NCBI RefSeq assembly: GCF_014695395.1
Contig: NZ_JACJOF010000004.1
Coordinates: 186,001-250,000, forward strand
Length of the DNA: 64,000 nt
Reading direction: 5' to 3'
DNA from: Nodosilinea sp. FACHB-131
GTDB lineage: Bacteria > Cyanobacteriota > Cyanobacteriia > Phormidesmidales > Phormidesmidaceae
Shown here piece by piece: positions 35,264-44,751 of the stretch. The position numbers were made by a program, and so were the translations under genes. Positions within the stretch are counted from its first letter, which is position 1, and each line of letters starts with the position of its first letter. The notes below the pieces were generated by a model. It saw only the letters and a program-made list of their open reading frames with translations, did not search any database and was not told where the DNA came from.

Positions 35264-35710
35264 TTGGCAAATATCACTTCTCCCAAGAGGGGGCGTTGTA
35301 GATGCGGGCAGGTTCAATTTGAAGTAAGTTCAGAACCTCTAATTACCATGGCCTGCCACTGCACCGGCTGCCAGCAAATGACATCCAGCGCCTTTTCGCT
35401 AAGTGCCCTCCACCCGAGCCAAAGCTTCAAAATTACATCGGGTAGCCCGGTGATTGGCGGCCTGCATGGCGCGACCCGCCATTATTTCTGTGGCCACTGC
35501 ATGAGCTGGCTTTTTACCCGTCCCGAGGGTCTAGATGACTTCGTGAACATCCGCGCCAGCCTAATGGACGATGCTCGGTTGTTTAGCCCGTTCATTGAAA
35601 CCTATACCGACGAAAAGCTGCCTTGGGCAACAACACCTGCCACCTATAGCTTCAGTAAATTTCCGCCACCAGAACAGTTTCCAACACTACTGGCAGAGTT
35701 TGCAAAATGA
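35264..35710 (+). CDS. GFA/CENP-V family zinc protein
   Basis: Member of the glutathione-dependent formaldehyde-activating (GFA) fold, which holds structural and catalytic zinc ions; the real substrate is unknown for most members. The 148-residue protein has the expected cysteines: [20 protein letters not shown] and YFCGHCMSW. The start is TTG at 35264 with TAGGAATAAA upstream; no ATG precedes the first zinc motif. It stands alone, separated from neighbours by 231 and 43 bases. Confidence 0.87.
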   Translation: MANITSPKRGRCRCGQVQFEVSSEPLITMACHCTGCQQMTSSAFSLSALHPSQSFKITSGSPVIGGLHGATRHYFCGHCMSWLFTRPEGLDDFVNIRASLMDDARLFSPFIETYTDEKLPWATTPATYSFSKFPPPEQFPTLLAEFAK

Positions 35711-35753
35711 TGGGAGCCACCAAAAGCGAATCTTTTGCCCCTGAAGGTAGGGG

Positions 35754-36548
35754 TTAGCTCGGTAGGCGCAGCGCTACAGTGTAGGACGGGCGCTGAGATT
35801 TTTCTCGTTGGGTTTTGACCAGGCGAAAATCTTGGTCGATATATAGATGGTCAAGGCGAGGCCGAGCTTTGGCGATTTGCTCGTATTGCTTTGTCGTAAC
35901 GCGATTCTTACCCTGTGTGGGCACAGCGGTTTGCTGCTGAGATGCAGGATTTTTTTGATAATTGGCTACAGTTTGATCGAACCAATCTTGAGCCGCCTCA
36001 GCACTAAAGGAAGGCGAACCAAAGCGCAAAACCTGCCGGATACAAACGTTTTGAATTTCCCAATAGTCTTGCCCTAGTTGCCCTGGAGCTGAGGGGTGAT
36101 CAGCTTCCGCCAGCGCTTGAATTTCGTAGCTCTGCATGATCATGAAATCGTAACTGAGTAGCCAGCGAGAGACCCAGCTCAAAATTGGGGTTTTACGGCC
36201 CGGTTTGTAGCGGGCTAAATTGGCGTAAAAGCCATTGTCGTCAAAGATTTGGTAGGACTCGTGATGCACTCGGCCGGGGATGATGTCTTGAAACGGAATA
36301 GTAGACCAAATAGGAATCCAAATTCCTTTTAGCAAAGAGATTTGTTGATTCAAATCGGGAGTAGGGTTACGGCGTTCTAACTCACTAAAGAGCGGCAACA
36401 GGGTCTCGTTTGCTAAACGAACCTTCTTGGCCATTGGCTCAGCCTCTCGCTCGTCTACTTGCTTCAGCAGACTAGCTTTTAAGGTAGAAGTGCTGGCCGC
36501 TGCCAGGGCAGCAGCTTCAAAGGGAGGAGCTAATAAACCAGAGTTCAT
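35754..36548 (-). CDS. PAP/fibrillin-like protein
   Basis: Likely a plastid-lipid-associated protein/fibrillin-type lipid-binding protein, a family in cyanobacteria and chloroplasts linked to thylakoid membranes and stress. With the ATG at 36548 it has 264 residues. The region about 30-110 reads as a fibrillin start: FSELERRNPTPDLNQQ, SLLKGIWIPIWSTIPFQDI, then GFYANLARYKPG. The rest is helical and ends in a beta strand (PSYTVALRLPS). The open frame reaches 36659 and overlaps hisA, but the ATG at 36548 leaves 58 bases between them, which is the natural reading. It follows hisA on the same strand. Confidence 0.65.
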   Translation of the reverse strand: MNSGLLAPPFEAAALAAASTSTLKASLLKQVDEREAEPMAKKVRLANETLLPLFSELERRNPTPDLNQQISLLKGIWIPIWSTIPFQDIIPGRVHHESYQIFDDNGFYANLARYKPGRKTPILSWVSRWLLSYDFMIMQSYEIQALAEADHPSAPGQLGQDYWEIQNVCIRQVLRFGSPSFSAEAAQDWFDQTVANYQKNPASQQQTAVPTQGKNRVTTKQYEQIAKARPRLDHLYIDQDFRLVKTQREKSQRPSYTVALRLPS

Positions 36549-36606
36549 ACTTAGATTTGCCTTGTGCAAAATAAGCCTACAGGCCGCTCCTTCACCATAT
36601 CCATCC

Positions 36607-37380
36607 CTAAGCAAAGGCCGAATCACCCAGGGACGGGGGCACATCCTGCCACCGCCCATTGCCCACCGCTCGCACGGCTTCTTTAAGGCTCACATCTCCC
36701 GTGTAGAGGGCTCGGCCCACAATTACGCCGGTAACTCCCTGGCTCTCTAGAGCCAGCAGACTCAGCAGGTCGCGCAGGGCACCGACGCCACCAGAGGCAA
36801 TCACCGGCATCGACACGGCCTCGGCCATGGCTCGCATGGCCGGGATGTTGGGGCCTTGCAGGGTGCCGTCGCGCTGGATATCCGTATAGATCACGGCCGC
36901 CGCGCCGCGCTGCTCCATTTGCTGAGCGAGGGCGATCGCGTCCACCTCCGAGGTTTCAAGCCAGCCGCGCGTGGCCACCTTGCCGTCGCGGGCGTCGATG
37001 CCAACGATGATCTGGCCAGGAAATTCGCCGCTGAGATCGCTGACCAGCTCGGGATTTTCGATCGCAGCGGTGCCGAGGATGGCGTACTGCACGCCCAGGG
37101 AAAATAGATCGGTGACGCGGGCGCGATCGCGCAGCCCGCCCCCCACTTCGATGGGAATGTCTACGGCTTGGGCGATCGCCTCAATAGCCCGCCAGTTCTC
37201 AGGCTTGCCTGACTTGGCCCCGTCGAGATCTACCAGGTGTAGCCGAGTTGCCCCCTGGTCTACCCACTGCCGCGCCACCTCCACCGGGTTGTCGTTAAAC
37301 ACCTCGGTTTGGGCATAGTCGCCCTGATACAGCCGCACACAGCGACCGTCAATCAAATCAATAGCGGGGATGACTTCCAT
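36607..37380 (-). CDS. hisA: HisA, ProFAR isomerase
   Basis: 1-(5-phosphoribosyl)-5-[(5-phosphoribosylamino)methylideneamino]imidazole-4-carboxamide isomerase, the fourth step of histidine synthesis. The 257-residue protein is a (beta/alpha)8 barrel with the two half-barrel repeats: Asp8 in [16 protein letters not shown] is the catalytic acid/base and the second Asp is near residue 130 ([16 protein letters not shown]). The phosphate-binding loops GGGLRD and ASGGVGAL are present. The gene is transcribed leftward, followed by the fibrillin-like gene, and is divergent from fabI. Confidence 0.97.
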   Translation of the reverse strand: MEVIPAIDLIDGRCVRLYQGDYAQTEVFNDNPVEVARQWVDQGATRLHLVDLDGAKSGKPENWRAIEAIAQAVDIPIEVGGGLRDRARVTDLFSLGVQYAILGTAAIENPELVSDLSGEFPGQIIVGIDARDGKVATRGWLETSEVDAIALAQQMEQRGAAAVIYTDIQRDGTLQGPNIPAMRAMAEAVSMPVIASGGVGALRDLLSLLALESQGVTGVIVGRALYTGDVSLKEAVRAVGNGRWQDVPPSLGDSAFA

Positions 37381-37515
37381 GGGTAGAAGAGAAGTAAACG
37401 TTCAATTCAACAGGCAAAATTCTGTGTGCCAAGTCTACCCATTCTATCGGGCTATACCCTATTCACCGGCCCCAAATTCCCGTAGACTCCTAAATGCGAA
37501 TCACCACCGAGAGCC

Positions 37516-38292
37516 ATGCTAGACCTGACTGGTAAAAACGCCCTGGTAACGGGCATTGCCAACAATAAATCTATTGCCTGGGGCATTGCCCAGCAGTTGC
37601 ACAAAGCCGGGGCCAACCTAGGCATCACCTACCTGCCCGACGAGAGAGGCAGGATGGAAGGCAAGGTCAAAGACCTGGTTGACCCCCTCAACCCCAGCTT
37701 GTTTTTGCCCTGCAATGTACAGGATGAAGCCCAGGTTGAGCAGGTCTTCAGCACCATTGGCGAAAAGTGGGGCAAGCTCGATATTTTGATTCACTGCCTG
37801 GCCTTTGCCAATCGGGACGATCTAACGGGCGACTTCAGCAATACGTCTAAAGCAGGCTTTCAGCTAGCGCTAGATGTCAGCGCCTACTCGTTAATTACCC
37901 TGGCACGTGGGGCTAAGCCGTTGATGACCGATGGCGGCAGCATTGTTACCCTTACCTACTTGGGCGGCGCGCGGGTGGTGCCCAACTATAACGTTATGGG
38001 TATCGCTAAGGCAGCACTAGAAATGAACGTGCGCTACCTAGCCTCTGAGCTTGGTCCCAACAATATTCGCGTCAACGGCATTTCCGCTGGCCCCATTCGC
38101 ACCCTGGCTTCGTCAGCGGTGGGCGGCATTCTCGATATGATCCACCACGTCGAAGAAGTTGCTCCCCTGCGCCGCACCGTCACCCAGACCGAAGTGGGCA
38201 ATACAGCGGCATTTCTGTGCAGCGACCTATCCACGGGGATGACTGGCCAGATTCTCTACGTCGATTCTGGCTACTGCATCATGGGCATGTAG
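37516..38292 (+). CDS. fabI: Enoyl-ACP reductase FabI
   Basis: NADH-dependent enoyl-[acyl-carrier-protein] reductase, last step of the fatty acid elongation cycle. The 258-residue Rossmann protein has the nucleotide region VTGIANNKSIAWGIAQ, the active-site pair Tyr158 and Lys165 in NYNVMGIAKAALE (Tyr-x6-Lys, the FabI spacing), and SAGPIRTLAS. It matches cyanobacterial FabI over the whole length. The ATG at 37516 is directly at the conserved start MLDLTGKNALV. It is transcribed away from hisA. Confidence 0.97.
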   Translation: MLDLTGKNALVTGIANNKSIAWGIAQQLHKAGANLGITYLPDERGRMEGKVKDLVDPLNPSLFLPCNVQDEAQVEQVFSTIGEKWGKLDILIHCLAFANRDDLTGDFSNTSKAGFQLALDVSAYSLITLARGAKPLMTDGGSIVTLTYLGGARVVPNYNVMGIAKAALEMNVRYLASELGPNNIRVNGISAGPIRTLASSAVGGILDMIHHVEEVAPLRRTVTQTEVGNTAAFLCSDLSTGMTGQILYVDSGYCIMGM

Positions 38293-38435
38293 GGTCGGTG
38301 CAGTTCCTAGAGGTCTGAGTTGACAGATCGACCTAGGCACAGCAAAGAAGAATCCTGGGATCTTGCTGCTGCAGATGGCTTAGTCGAGCTAGTTAAAATA
38401 GAGCCTGGAATCGCAGGGAATAACTCGACGACAGT

Positions 38436-39632
38436 ATGACGAGAGCAGTCCTTCGACCTGGGCTGTGGACGGTGGTGGGTCTAGTCGCCGTGGGTGGGCT
38501 GCTGCGGGTTTCGGTCGATTGGCGACTGCTGGGGCGATCGCTTACCTACCCAGATACCCCCATTACCTCGGCAGACTGGTACCAGCCTCAGCAACTCGTC
38601 CCCGGCGTTGGTCCTCAAGCCCCACCGCTGGCGAAGGCCGAGCCGACCGAAATTCCGCCCGAGGCGCTGCAAAAGGCACTAGACTTTGCCGAGGAGCAAA
38701 ACTCGGTGGCGCTGCTGGTGATGCACCGCGATCGCCTGGTGCTGGAGCAATACTGGCAGGGCCACCAGGCCAATGACCCCGTCAACTCGATGTCGATGGT
38801 CAAAACTCTGCTGGCGCTGCTGATCGGCGTGGCGATCGACGAAGGGCACATCGGCTCTATCCAAGACCCTGTCGACACCTACATCTCAGAATGGGCCAAC
38901 GACCCCAGGGGCGACATTACCCTGGCCGACCTGCTCTACATGCAGTCGGGCTTGCGCAACGACAGCCGCATCGACACGCTGCGCTCTGACCTGGTGCAGC
39001 TCTACGGCGGCTCGAATACCCAAAAACTCATTCTGGATATTCCCTTGGAAAGCGCTCCTGGGGAGGCGTTCGACTATAGCAACTTCAACTCACAACTGCT
39101 CAGCATCGTGCTAGAGCGGGCCACAGGAGAATCCTTTGGTGACTACCTGAGCCGTCGCCTCTGGCAGCCCCTAGGCGCGGGGGATGGCTTTCTCTGGCTA
39201 GACCGTCCGGGGGGGAGCGCAAAACCTTTTTGCTGCTTTTTCGCCACCGCTCCAGACTGGGTGCGGCTGGGGCAAATGCTGCTGCACGGGGGTAAAGTGG
39301 GCGATCGCCAGGTCATCCCCAAAAGCTGGCTAGAGCAAATGTTGGTAGCATCGCCACTGGAGCCAACCTTTGGCCTGCACATTTGGCTCAAAGCCCGCAC
39401 CGCCGACTACCCCCAGGTCAACCGGGCTTCGTCGGCCCCATTTGCCGCTGCCGACACATTTTATCTCGACGGTCGCCACCACCAGCGAGTGTACGTGATT
39501 CCGTCAGAGGAGCTGGTGATCGTGCGCCTGGGCGAAGAGCCCTTCGCCTGGAACGATGCGGTGATTGTGAATGCGATCGTGGAGGGGCTGCGATCGCGGC
39601 AGGAAAGCGATCGTGCTGGGTCAGTACCGTAG
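38436..39632 (+). CDS. Class C beta-lactamase-like serine hydrolase
   Basis: A membrane-anchored or exported serine hydrolase of the beta-lactamase/penicillin-binding fold; could act on wall peptides or small esters. The 398-residue protein has an N-terminal hydrophobic helix (about residues 10-25), then the SxxK motif with Ser and Lys in SMSMVKTLLALL near 127-131, the YxN motif as YSNFN near 212, and a C-terminal block DGRHHQRVYVIP that would carry the KTG-like element (here H-x-G is replaced by G-R-H). The absence of a clean KTG triad makes the reaction uncertain. It follows fabI on the same strand. Confidence 0.82.
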   Translation: MTRAVLRPGLWTVVGLVAVGGLLRVSVDWRLLGRSLTYPDTPITSADWYQPQQLVPGVGPQAPPLAKAEPTEIPPEALQKALDFAEEQNSVALLVMHRDRLVLEQYWQGHQANDPVNSMSMVKTLLALLIGVAIDEGHIGSIQDPVDTYISEWANDPRGDITLADLLYMQSGLRNDSRIDTLRSDLVQLYGGSNTQKLILDIPLESAPGEAFDYSNFNSQLLSIVLERATGESFGDYLSRRLWQPLGAGDGFLWLDRPGGSAKPFCCFFATAPDWVRLGQMLLHGGKVGDRQVIPKSWLEQMLVASPLEPTFGLHIWLKARTADYPQVNRASSAPFAAADTFYLDGRHHQRVYVIPSEELVIVRLGEEPFAWNDAVIVNAIVEGLRSRQESDRAGSVP

Positions 39633-39793
39633 CCCGATGCTCCCAGGACAATTGAGGCTAACTCTCTTGATGAGAGCCATCGCTTAAGGACTGCCGCCCA
39701 GGAAGGCGAAGCTTTGATTTTCCTTAAGGCTGACTTTCTGGGGGGCCGAATGTGGTTTACTAGCGTTTTTCTGCCCCAGGGTAGGCGTTCCTA

Positions 39794-42415
39794 ATGCTAC
39801 GGCCTTCTGGTCTAGACTTGCCGTTGCCTCTCCGTCTCCAGCGATTGGTGCAGCGGGTTGCTGTCATTGTTGCCGTAGCCTGCTTTTTGGGATTGCTAGC
39901 CGCCAAAACAGAATGTGCAGCACCGCCACCCCGCGAGCCACTGGCCACCGACTTCTTCTCTCAGGCCCTAGATACTGGGGCTGAGCCCAACGGTGCCGTC
40001 ACCAACTACGACCGCGCCCTCACCCTGCCCGCTAACCGAGTTGAGACCTTCCCACCCAAGCCTCTGCCTACCGCTCCCTTTCTGCGCCCCAACGGGCTGT
40101 GGAACGGAAGGCTCATTCTCCCCAGTGAGGCCGAATACGCTGCCGTCCCGGGCGACTGGGTGTGGATGGATCTGTGGTATAGCTCCCCTGACTTTCCTGA
40201 ACTGGCAGGCCAAAGGGTGAAGCTCACCTGGAAACCCAATGCCCAATCCCAAGCCTATATGAAGGCCGTTACTCGTGATGTTGCCTTTAATAGCCAGGCC
40301 GAGCGGTTTTTGGCCAACGGCAACATATTGCCCACCCGGCTGAATGGCCGCAAGGCGGTCGGGCCGCTGCAATCTCTAGCGGGGGCACGACCCAACGATG
40401 ACGTTACCGTCCGTTTGGCCGAGGTGGAGGTGGTCACAGAAGGCGATCGCCCCCTACTGCGGGTTGGCCTTGAGCCCATTCAAATCACCGGTAGAGAATA
40501 TGGCCTGGTAAAGCTCCTGGGGCCTGACGAAACCGTCAAGACTTCGCCGCCTACGAGCTGCCCTGGTGAGCCGCCCTGCCCAACCGAATACTTTCGGGTT
40601 CAGTTTTATAACGCCGGATCGGGTAACTTTAGCGGTCCTACGGGCACTGTGCATATTCCGCAGCAGCCGGCGATGGCAGGCGATCGCTTCATGTCTAACC
40701 TGCGAAACTTGGTCGAGTCGCCCGCCGGCAGCGCTGGCTGGTATATCTATGGCAGCCGCGCCGAGGACGGTCTATTCACTGTGCAGGCCCTTAAGCCCAG
40801 AGCCCTGGTTCAGCTTCAGCCTGACGATGTGGTGCTTGGGTTGGTCCCAGGTCGCCGCTACGTCGATCACGACAACTGGCAAGGCACGCCCCAGCGCCAA
40901 GGCACCCTTCAGCGCCTGCTGGTGAGCGCCACCGCTGGCAGTGCCGACACCGCCCAAGCCCAGTGGCAAGAGGGCGACTATGGCCTCGTGATTCACCTCT
41001 TCGGCGGCATCGGCGGCGAGAAAGCAGAGTTTGCTCCAGTCGGCACCATAACTGGCCACTTTGCCTACGGACTAGCGCAGGTGGTGCGCGAACCTATCAC
41101 CAACGAGCTGCAGTTTGATATTCAGTACCAGCAGATCTACGCCCACAACCCTAACGGCATTGTGTCTGGTGCCCACGACTGGGCCGACTACATGGGCGAC
41201 ATGCAGCGGGGCTGGCTCGGCATTCGCCCCGTGTCCGATGTGGTGGTCAAGCTCGACGCCTTCATCGCTCCGTTTCAGTTTGGCGACATGCGCATTTCGC
41301 TGTTTCGCGAGCTGTTGCTACAGCTCCAGGTGATTGCAGCTCGCTATCGCGTTGGCGATGGCACGGGCGTGGCTCCGGTCACCCCCGCCACGTCCTGTGT
41401 GCAAGACTCGAACCAGGCCTTGTTTATTGCGATTCAGCAGATTCGCCGTCAGATCGACAGCCAGCCTGAGATTGCCGCCTGGGTGCAGCAAAACCCTGAT
41501 AGCCCAGAGGTCGAGCGATCTCGACGTTTTGCCGCTTTGGGCAACGACCTCGAAGCGATGCTGGTGCCCTACGGTGTGGTGCGTCCCGACTGGCAAGCCA
41601 ATGCTGAATCGCTGGCTGGGGTTGACTCAACCGGCGATCTTACCAACAGCCGCAGGTTGTTGAGCGGTATGCTCACCTGGCACAGCATGATGCCTCGTTG
41701 GGCCCACGACCGGGTAGCCCGCATTTTTTTGGAGCATGGCGGTCAGCTGTGGTTTTTGCGTACCAACATGGTGGGCGGCTTTGACCCGATGGTGCAGCCG
41801 CTTCCCCCGACGACTTTTTTTGGGGGTGTTCTCATTTTGGGACGGGGCACCCAGCGGCTGGCCGATGCCTTTGCCACCGGGTTGAGCTGGCCCATGGGCT
41901 TGCTGGGGCTGGTCATGCTGTCGCTCTACGGCCTGGTGGCGCTGCCCTTTGGGTTGAGAAAACGATTTTTGGTGCGGCAGCAGGCGGTGGTTAGCCCAGT
42001 AGGCTTTGCTCTGGACGCCCTGCGCCGCTTCGTTGCCCCTGCCCTGCTCGAAGAAACGATCTTTCGCGTCATACTGCTGCCCCACCCGGTGGAAGGGGTG
42101 CCCAGCGATCGCTGGCTGCTGTGGGGCATCGTCAGCTTTGTGGCGTTTATTCTGTATCACGTTGTGTTGGATAGAACCCTGTACAGAGGGGCTGGGGCTG
42201 GCCTCTCTGACCCTCGCTTTTTGGTGCTAGCGGGCTGGTTGGGGCTGGTACTGATCGGCGCGTATTGGATTACGGGATCACTTTGGTTGGTGGTGCTGAT
42301 GCACTGGGTGGTGGTGCTGGTGTGGGTGTATCGCTTTGGCGGCTGGGCGCGGTTGGGTGGTGTGAGGGCGGTCCGGGGTAGAGGGCGCAAGCCGATCGCG
42401 CCGTTTCGGCAGTGA
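39794..42415 (+). CDS. CPBP intramembrane protease fused to a large extracytoplasmic domain
   Basis: An 873-residue protein with a first membrane helix near residues 20-40, an external part of about 650 residues (about 45-690) rich in beta and short repeats, and a C-terminal membrane domain (about 700-860). The latter has the CPBP motifs: EETIFR near 755, FVAFILYHVVLD (Phe-x3-His) near 785, and a His in VVLMHWVVVLVWV near 840. CPBP enzymes are glutamic-type membrane proteases (Rce1/Abi). The ectodomain shows no motif I recognise; the Cys residues at SCPGEPPC and ATSCVQD could form disulfides. A link between external sensing and intramembrane proteolysis is inference. ATG at 39794. Confidence 0.75.
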   Translation: MLRPSGLDLPLPLRLQRLVQRVAVIVAVACFLGLLAAKTECAAPPPREPLATDFFSQALDTGAEPNGAVTNYDRALTLPANRVETFPPKPLPTAPFLRPNGLWNGRLILPSEAEYAAVPGDWVWMDLWYSSPDFPELAGQRVKLTWKPNAQSQAYMKAVTRDVAFNSQAERFLANGNILPTRLNGRKAVGPLQSLAGARPNDDVTVRLAEVEVVTEGDRPLLRVGLEPIQITGREYGLVKLLGPDETVKTSPPTSCPGEPPCPTEYFRVQFYNAGSGNFSGPTGTVHIPQQPAMAGDRFMSNLRNLVESPAGSAGWYIYGSRAEDGLFTVQALKPRALVQLQPDDVVLGLVPGRRYVDHDNWQGTPQRQGTLQRLLVSATAGSADTAQAQWQEGDYGLVIHLFGGIGGEKAEFAPVGTITGHFAYGLAQVVREPITNELQFDIQYQQIYAHNPNGIVSGAHDWADYMGDMQRGWLGIRPVSDVVVKLDAFIAPFQFGDMRISLFRELLLQLQVIAARYRVGDGTGVAPVTPATSCVQDSNQALFIAIQQIRRQIDSQPEIAAWVQQNPDSPEVERSRRFAALGNDLEAMLVPYGVVRPDWQANAESLAGVDSTGDLTNSRRLLSGMLTWHSMMPRWAHDRVARIFLEHGGQLWFLRTNMVGGFDPMVQPLPPTTFFGGVLILGRGTQRLADAFATGLSWPMGLLGLVMLSLYGLVALPFGLRKRFLVRQQAVVSPVGFALDALRRFVAPALLEETIFRVILLPHPVEGVPSDRWLLWGIVSFVAFILYHVVLDRTLYRGAGAGLSDPRFLVLAGWLGLVLIGAYWITGSLWLVVLMHWVVVLVWVYRFGGWARLGGVRAVRGRGRKPIAPFRQ

Positions 42416-42554
42416 CGGGCTTGCAGTGTAAGGCTACGGGAATAGGTAGAAATGACGATGCGATCGCCCAAAAATTTACCTAGGCACTCTTAGATTCCTG
42501 TGGCACAATACCCAGCGGAGCATTGCAGACCAGTGGGTGGCCCCACCGCCGCCT

Positions 42555-42573
42555 GCGACAGGTCATCTGTCGC
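42555..42573. repeat. Partial third copy of the dispersed motif, within a 6-bp hairpin
   Basis: Shares 12 bp (CGACAGGTCATC at 42556-42567) with copies 1 and 2. Here GCGACA (42555-42560) pairs with TGTCGC (42568-42573), a perfect 6-bp stem with a 7-nt loop that contains GGTCATC. It lies 36 bases upstream of the repeat-protein start. Confidence 0.5.
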
Positions 42574-42608
42574 TGATGTTTATCTAAAGGAAAGCAAGGG
42601 TGTTCCCT

Positions 42609-43742
42609 ATGTCTTTGACTGATACTGATTTGTCGCCCAACCAAGATTTTTTCAACGAAGAAGAAGCTGTTGTTGAATTTACTCCCAACGAATCCTTCTT
42701 CAGCAGCACCAGTGTGTTGACCCTGCTAGCCGCTTTCGACCCCAGCTTTGCTGACCTAGTGGCCGATTTGGCCAGCGGCCTGCCCGATGCTACTGGCCAA
42801 ATTTCTGTGGAAGATGGCCGGTTTGCTGCCAACCTGCTGCTGGCCGATGGCACGGCCCTAACGGGCACCTTTGATGCCCCTACAACTCTGCGAGGCTTTG
42901 CCGATCTGGCCGCTGTCTCAGATGGCACCTTCACCCTAGATGGGGGAATCTTAGAGGCGGCGATCGCCACTGATGGTCAAACAGCTACCTTGCCACCGGT
43001 TGACCTAGCTGCTGCCGCTAGCACCTTCGTGCTAGATGCCATCAATGCCATTGATGACACCGTACCGTTTGCCAACGGCGCGTTTACCCTCGATTTAGCC
43101 ACAGCTCTAGGCCCCCTCAGCGGCACCGTGGATGTGGCCGGGGGTGATCTCAACCTCGATCTGGCCACGCCTTTTGGCCAGCTAGTAGCCGACATTGACT
43201 TTGAGGATGACGCGGTCTTCCCCTTCGCTACGGCGCTGCCTCTGGTGAGCGACATCAACGGTGTCGTGGACTTTAACAGCGGCAATATTGTGGCATCCTC
43301 AAGTGTCTATGGCGATCTGTCGGTGCCCCTCTCGGCGGTGACTGGGTCGCTGAATTTCGCTGACGGACTGGCTAGTTTAGACGCCTCGGTGCCCATCAGC
43401 CCTAGTCTGAGCCTGCCGGTCGCGACCGATCTTAACATCGGTCCATTGGCTAGTGAATATGTGGCCGGGTTTGTTCAAGACCTAAACGGTACTGGTACGA
43501 TCACCGACGGCGTGCTTGATGCTGCGATCGAAAGCCCATTGGGGCTGTTTGAAACCGCCTTTGACGTAGTGGCCTTCACCAACCAGGGCGCCGACTTCTT
43601 TGCCGGTATCGATGGCGTTATTGATGTCAGTGGCGGCATTGCTACGGCCTCGTTGACTACGCCCCTCGGCGACATCAACGACAGCTTTGACCTAGCAACC
43701 GTAGCACCAGCGCTGGAAGGTTCTGCCGCTGCGCCGATCTAG
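42609..43742 (+). CDS. Acidic internal-repeat protein, possible beta-solenoid
   Basis: No family recognised. The 377-residue protein is acidic, has no Cys and no signal peptide. About eight imperfect repeats of 25-40 residues can be seen, with a consensus like G-x-h-D-h-x-G-G-h-x-A-h-h-x-T-P-h-G-x-h-x-x-x-h-D: for example GTVDVAGGDLNLDLATPFGQ, then GVVDFNSGNIVASSSVYGD, GTITDGVLDAAIESPLG and GVIDVSGGIATASLTTPLGD. This strand-turn-strand pattern with regular hydrophobics suggests a beta-solenoid. Absence of signal peptide with repeats is common in type I secreted proteins, and a type I system lies at 28214, but RTX nonapeptides are absent. The start could also be GTG at 42600; the ATG at 42609 has AAGGG 8 bases before it. 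Confidence 0.7.
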   Translation: MSLTDTDLSPNQDFFNEEEAVVEFTPNESFFSSTSVLTLLAAFDPSFADLVADLASGLPDATGQISVEDGRFAANLLLADGTALTGTFDAPTTLRGFADLAAVSDGTFTLDGGILEAAIATDGQTATLPPVDLAAAASTFVLDAINAIDDTVPFANGAFTLDLATALGPLSGTVDVAGGDLNLDLATPFGQLVADIDFEDDAVFPFATALPLVSDINGVVDFNSGNIVASSSVYGDLSVPLSAVTGSLNFADGLASLDASVPISPSLSLPVATDLNIGPLASEYVAGFVQDLNGTGTITDGVLDAAIESPLGLFETAFDVVAFTNQGADFFAGIDGVIDVSGGIATASLTTPLGDINDSFDLATVAPALEGSAAAPI

Positions 43743-43783
43743 GCGATCGCAAAGCCTCCAAAGAGCCTCTCAGACAGAACTGT

Positions 43784-43840
43784 AGGAGGGTGCATGATCC
43801 TTTCGGGGTCGGGTTTTAGCCGTTGCACTCTCCTTTTTTT
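43784..43840 (+). terminator. Terminator of the repeat-protein gene
   Basis: GGAGGGTGCA (43785-43794) pairs with TGCACTCTCC (43824-43833), ten pairs with one G-T, with an inner hairpin GATCC/GGGTC and a 7-T run. Strong rho-independent terminator. Confidence 0.88.
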
Positions 43841-43923
43841 GGTCTTTTAGAAGAGCCCCGGCTATCCCTCGGGTAGCTATTGCTGCGTTATGCGTCTCAT
43901 CGCCCTGAAGACCCAACGCACCT

Positions 43924-44655
43924 CTACACCCCCTGAGGCGTTTCTTGCCAGAGCTGGGTGGTTTGGCGCAGGCTGCGGAAGTCGCCATTGCCAATAATTA
44001 AATGGTCGAGCACCGGCACGGCAAGAATCTGCGCCCCCTGAAGGAGCTGACGGGTGAGCGAGAGGTCGTCGGGGGAAGGTTCGAGGTTGCCTGAGGGATG
44101 GTTGTGCGCCACAATGCAGCGCACGGCGCCGTGGCGAATTACGGTTTTGAAGATTTCTCTGGGGTGAGCCAAGGTTTCGGTGGCGGTGCCGATAGTAATT
44201 ACCTTGGTGCCCATCAGCCGGTGGCGCACGTCGAGCAGCACTACGGCGAAGCGCTCCTGGGCTTGCCACATCAATTCGTGGCTGAGCGCGGCGGCGGCAA
44301 TGGCGGGGTCATCTACGACAGTTTTTTCGGGCGGAATCGCTTGCAGCACCCGTTTCCCCAGCTCAATGGCGGCTAATATGGTGGTGGCTTTAGCCGGGCC
44401 AACGCCTGAGATTTGCTCCAGATCGTGGGCCGACACATCCCTTAAAGAGGTGAGCGGATCGCGCTGGTTTTGCCCCATTTCTTGCAGAATGAGCTGGCCT
44501 AGCCCCACCGCTGACAGCTTGCCTGGCCCCTGGCCAGTGCCCAGCAGAATGGCCAGTAGCTCTGCGGCCGAGAGGCTTTTAGCCCCGTAAGATAGCAGCC
44601 GTTCTCGCGGGCGATCGCTCGACGGCATGTCCAACATGCGGACATGGTAGGTCAT
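43924..44655 (-). CDS. radC: RadC/JAB domain protein
   Basis: RadC-family protein with a helix-hairpin-helix and JAMM metal motif; a role in DNA repair was proposed long ago but the biochemical activity is unclear. From the ATG at 44655 the protein has 243 residues: helix-hairpin-helix near 78-92 ([14 protein letters not shown]) and JAMM in [14 protein letters not shown] (His184, His186, Ser188, Asp197). The frame reaches 44703 but the conserved part begins after [10 protein letters not shown]. Divergent from the DUF1824 gene. Confidence 0.92.
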   Translation of the reverse strand: MTYHVRMLDMPSSDRPRERLLSYGAKSLSAAELLAILLGTGQGPGKLSAVGLGQLILQEMGQNQRDPLTSLRDVSAHDLEQISGVGPAKATTILAAIELGKRVLQAIPPEKTVVDDPAIAAAALSHELMWQAQERFAVVLLDVRHRLMGTKVITIGTATETLAHPREIFKTVIRHGAVRCIVAHNHPSGNLEPSPDDLSLTRQLLQGAQILAVPVLDHLIIGNGDFRSLRQTTQLWQETPQGV

Positions 44656-44751
44656 GTGGCACCTCTGGTAGCTGGGCCAGGGGCCCATTGCTAGTAAGCC
44701 CAAACCGCTTTGGGATAATTCACCTCCGAAACAGACAACAGAGAACTCCCT

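Noticed and set aside
34151-35710. Toxin-antitoxin or defence island formed by the NTase and GFA genes
   Set aside because: No HEPN or other partner gene; the GFA protein is a separate metabolic-type family and the two genes are 231 bp apart.
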